64,000 bases of DNA from Actinopolymorpha sp. NPDC004070 (GTDB lineage: Bacteria > Actinomycetota > Actinomycetes > Propionibacteriales > Actinopolymorphaceae): NCBI RefSeq assembly GCF_040610475.1, contig NZ_JBEXMJ010000023.1, positions 1 through 64,000 on the forward strand, read 5' to 3'. How positions within the stretch are numbered: position 1 is the first letter of the stretch; the number at the start of each line of letters is the position of its first letter. A program made the translations under genes and the position numbers. The notes under the pieces are model-generated. The model saw only the letters and a list, made by a program, of their open reading frames with translations. It did no database searches and was not told the DNA's origin. This document shows, piece by piece, positions 62,036-64,000 of this stretch.

Positions 62036-62185
62036 ATGGAACGGGGATATGCACCCTGGAAACGGAAGCTCCTCGGGAACAGCAACAACGGCGGCGCCGT
62101 CAACTTCGAGGACGGGACGATTCACGGCCCGTCGATCAAGCGCGACGCGCTGACCGGCCTCCCGACGAGCGAGGGCGCGGCCTGA
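62036..62185 (+). CDS. Short ORF, 49 residues
   Basis: It encodes MERGYAPWKRKLLGNSNNGG and then AVNFEDGTIHGPSIKRDALTGLPTSEGAA. The asparagine-glycine content and codon use fit a real peptide, but there is no family match I know. The ribosome-binding site is poor because AAGG abuts the ATG. Its stop overlaps the next ATG (TGATG), suggesting coupled translation. Confidence 0.35.
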   Translation: MERGYAPWKRKLLGNSNNGGAVNFEDGTIHGPSIKRDALTGLPTSEGAA

Positions 62186-62331
62186 TGCGTCGCTTCCTCC
62201 CGCGCGTCCCGGTCGCGGTCGCCGCTCCCGCCCTGGTAGCGGGCGGCGCCCTGCACGCAGCCGGGACACCGAAGCCCGATGTGTACCTCGCCGGACTCTG
62301 CGTGGTGAAGGGCAGCATCCGGCCCTGCTGA
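62185..62331 (+). CDS. Short secreted-type ORF, 48 residues
   Basis: It encodes MRRFLPRVPVAVAAPALVAGG followed by ALHAAGTPKPDVYLAGLCVVKGSIRPC. The start is basic and hydrophobic like a signal peptide, and the mature part holds two cysteines. It is coupled to the preceding ORF by a TGATG overlap. No family is recognised; reality is uncertain. Confidence 0.35.
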   Translation: MRRFLPRVPVAVAAPALVAGGALHAAGTPKPDVYLAGLCVVKGSIRPC

Positions 62332-62519
62332 CGTTGCCCTACAGGCGCCCGTCCTCTCCGATCGTGGGGGAGGGTGGGCGCAGTTTCCTCATTCGACGAA
62401 GCCCTCATCCATCCATCGCGCTCCTAGGCGTGTGACACTTCCAGGTCACCTTCGTCGGAGGCGAACACGTCCACCACGCCAGGCAGCGTTGACAGCCTCG
62501 GCGTAGCTGCGACGACCGC

Positions 62520-63252
62520 TCAGCCCGCGAGCAGAAGCACGCGCTTCTCCTCCAGTTGGGTGAGCTGGTCGGCGATTTCCTGCGACGTCTTCTCCAACCT
62601 GAGGAGCGCTTGACGTACGGCCTGCCGCGCTGCGCTGGCTTTGCGGCCAGCGTCCTGGATCCGGGACCGAACGGCCATGTCGCTGAAGATGTTGTCGAAG
62701 AACACGTCGAAGGTACGGGTCAGGCCGTCCACCTCTACGCCGCCGACTCCGGCGAACCCGACGTCGGCGAGCTCCCGCGAGAACCGTCCGAGCGCGACGT
62801 CCGCCCGGTGGAGTACGTCCACGCTTCGTCCTCGGCGGCCGCCCACTCCTCCTTGGCAGCAAGGGCCCGCCGATGGACCTCATCGACGTCGCCAAGGCCG
62901 ACGAGTTGGGCTTGAAGTGACTCAACTCCCGGCCAACCGCGTTGCGTCGGGCTTCGGCCTCGGCGACCCCGTAGCGTGCGGCCTCATGCTCCGCCCGCTC
63001 CCGCTCGAGGTCGTTCGCTCGTGAACCCCGAAGAGTGGCCCAGATCCGTGTCGGTGAGAACGACTCCAACGCCTCGACGTCCCTGGCTTCGTTGGCGAGA
63101 CGGCCGCGAAGTGTTCGGACCCGCTCGTCGAGGAGCCGGAGGTGCGTGCGTTCCGTCGTCAGCCGCTGAGTCAGGTCCGCGTGCCTACGGCGGAGCTGGG
63201 CGGCAGCTGCCAGGTCGGCCTCGATCCGAGCGATGCGAGATGCGTCAGTCAC
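62520..63252 (-). pseudogene. Coiled-coil protein gene broken by frameshifts
   Basis: From 63252 the frame encodes a coiled coil (ARIEADLAAAAQLRRRHADL, RVRTLRGRLANEARDVEAL) up to RNAVGREL at about 62932. The sense then moves to a second frame (LQAQLVGLGDVDEVHRRALAAKEEWAAAEDE) and to a third (DVLHRADVALGRFSRELADVG), which ends ALLRLEKTSQEIADQLTQLEEKRVLLLAG at 62520. Joined, these make one soluble protein of about 240 residues. At least two independent lesions show that it is dead. Family unknown to me. Confidence 0.7.
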
Positions 63253-63284
63253 ACCGTGATCCCAAGTGGGGTCGGCCGTCCGCG

Positions 63285-63482
63285 ATGGGAACCGCTACGG
63301 ATGATCGCTCCTCGTACGGAAGGAACGATCACGCCAACGACGGCAGCTTCGGATCGACCACCGTGCAGGCCTACCGCAAATGGCAACTCCGCTGCGGCTA
63401 CAGCGGCAAAGACGCCGACAGCATCCCCGGCAAGGACTCCCTCACACGCCTCGGCAAGAAATACGGCTTCACCGTGAAGTAG
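63285..63482 (+). pseudogene. Peptidoglycan-binding domain remnant
   Basis: The last 45 residues, NDGSFGSTTVQAYRKWQLRCG and YSGKDADSIPGKDSLTRLGKKYGFTVK, match the end of the peptidoglycan-binding repeats found on actinobacterial peptidases and phage lysins. Nothing catalytic precedes it, so it is a cut-off C-terminus. It fits a decayed prophage or lysin gene. Confidence 0.65.
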
Positions 63483-63623
63483 CAAGCTGCACGGAACACT
63501 GCGCCAGGCATCGTTCGGTCCTCGCAGAGCAGATCGCACGGAACAGCCCGCCTGCGCAGGGGCTCGCGATGGGGACGAACGACTGCCCCCACTACCCCCG
63601 CACGGTCACGTACACCGGGCTTA

Positions 63624-64000
63624 CTAACGTGTCGCCTCGTCGCCAGGCTGTGCGCGAACCGGTAGGCGACCACTGAGCCATTCGGCCTCAAACCGACCGA
63701 GCCAGATGTACGCCCAGTGGACGAGCCGGCTGAGGGTGGCCACCTGCTCCATCAGCGTTGCCTCGGTCTCACCGACATGCGCGACGCCTCTCTTGATGTT
63801 GCCCTGCGTGTTGGGGCTCTTCCGGGGATTGCGAGTACCCCAAAGAGTGTCCTCCACCTGCAGCCACACCGAGTGAGCGACGCCGTGCCTTGAGCCCAGC
63901 GCTGTGGTCACGTCGCCCAGGTATTCGTCAAACTCCTTACGGCGGTGTCCGGGGACACCTGCGTCGGGCTTCTGCATTTCTGCGACCAGCAATGTGCCGG
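63624..64000 (-). CDS. Hypothetical protein, 5' end beyond the window
   Basis: The frame stays open to the window edge; the first possible start inside is TTG 63992. The visible 122 residues are helical and polar (KEFDEYLGDVTTALGSRHGVAHSVWLQVEDTLWGT, GNIKRGVAHVGETEATLMEQVATLSRLVHWAYIWLGRFEAEWLSGRLP). I do not recognise the family. Codon use is less GC-biased than in the conserved block. Confidence 0.5.
   Translation of the reverse strand, partial: GTLLVAEMQKPDAGVPGHRRKEFDEYLGDVTTALGSRHGVAHSVWLQVEDTLWGTRNPRKSPNTQGNIKRGVAHVGETEATLMEQVATLSRLVHWAYIWLGRFEAEWLSGRLPVRAQPGDEATR

Overview
This is 64 kb of chromosome from a high-GC actinobacterium. G/C-ending codons are used throughout, genes are joined by 4-bp ATGA/GTGA overlaps, and many GTG starts lack a leader. 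The gene order from about 3.3 to 57.5 kb is the conserved block known from Mycobacterium tuberculosis (Rv3644-Rv3682 region) and Streptomyces coelicolor (SCO3540-SCO3580 region). I would place it in or near the Propionibacteriales/Nocardioidales or a Streptomyces-like lineage. The genus cannot be fixed by eye.

Left part (1-32.4 kb). After a decayed integrase beside tRNA-Pro come stand-alone enzymes: GNAT, metallophosphoesterase and YqeY. Next is the envelope/redox stress block: class A PBP with PASTA, WblA/WhiB4, a pair of ArsA/Get3-like ATPases, DUF4177, RidA, NUDIX, metallo-beta-lactamase fold, Crp, Nth, TlpA-like lipoprotein, CoA-type NUDIX, MarP-like membrane protease, an EphE-like hydrolase, a holin-superfamily-III membrane protein and NhaA. 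Then follow an RNA methyltransferase, a DivIVA-like coiled coil, a MOSC protein, a phosphotransferase and a quinone-oxidoreductase-like enzyme. An acetate module (DUF485 protein, ActP-like symporter, acetyl-CoA synthetase) comes next, then NUDIX, methyltransferase, a frame-split membrane protein and a HAD phosphatase.

Middle part (33-57.5 kb). A Tad/Flp-type secretion locus is complete from the TadZ/Ssd-like ATPase through TadA, TadB, TadC, a DUF4244 pilin-like peptide, TadE and a TadE/G-like protein. It is followed by an MrfA-like helicase, BldG, the H+-pyrophosphatase, a large methyltransferase, TopA, a MOSC protein, a TetR-SRPBCC pair, an MFS-thymidylate kinase fusion, the DNA polymerase III delta-prime subunit and a secreted TAP-type peptidase/hydrolase.

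Right end (57.6-64 kb). Downstream of tRNA-Thr(CGT) the character changes. A tautomerase, a SnoaL-like protein and an SDR are intact. Around them lie broken pieces: a PPK2 C-terminus, a phage-tail-like gene with an extra T, a frameshifted coiled-coil gene, a peptidoglycan-binding tail and several short unknown ORFs. This looks like a decayed integrated element.

The most interesting observations are these. A perfect palindrome built on (CCGG)3 splits a membrane-protein gene, and removing one CCGG unit restores a 341-residue frame. A 13-bp tandem repeat places TAG stops in all three frames behind a membrane-protein gene. The ArsA-like pair is asymmetric, since only one partner has the signature lysine. 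The EphE-like hydrolase has Gly at the nucleophile position. bldG lacks the neighbouring anti-sigma gene. A recurring leaderless promoter layout has TANNNT 6-8 nt before the start codon.
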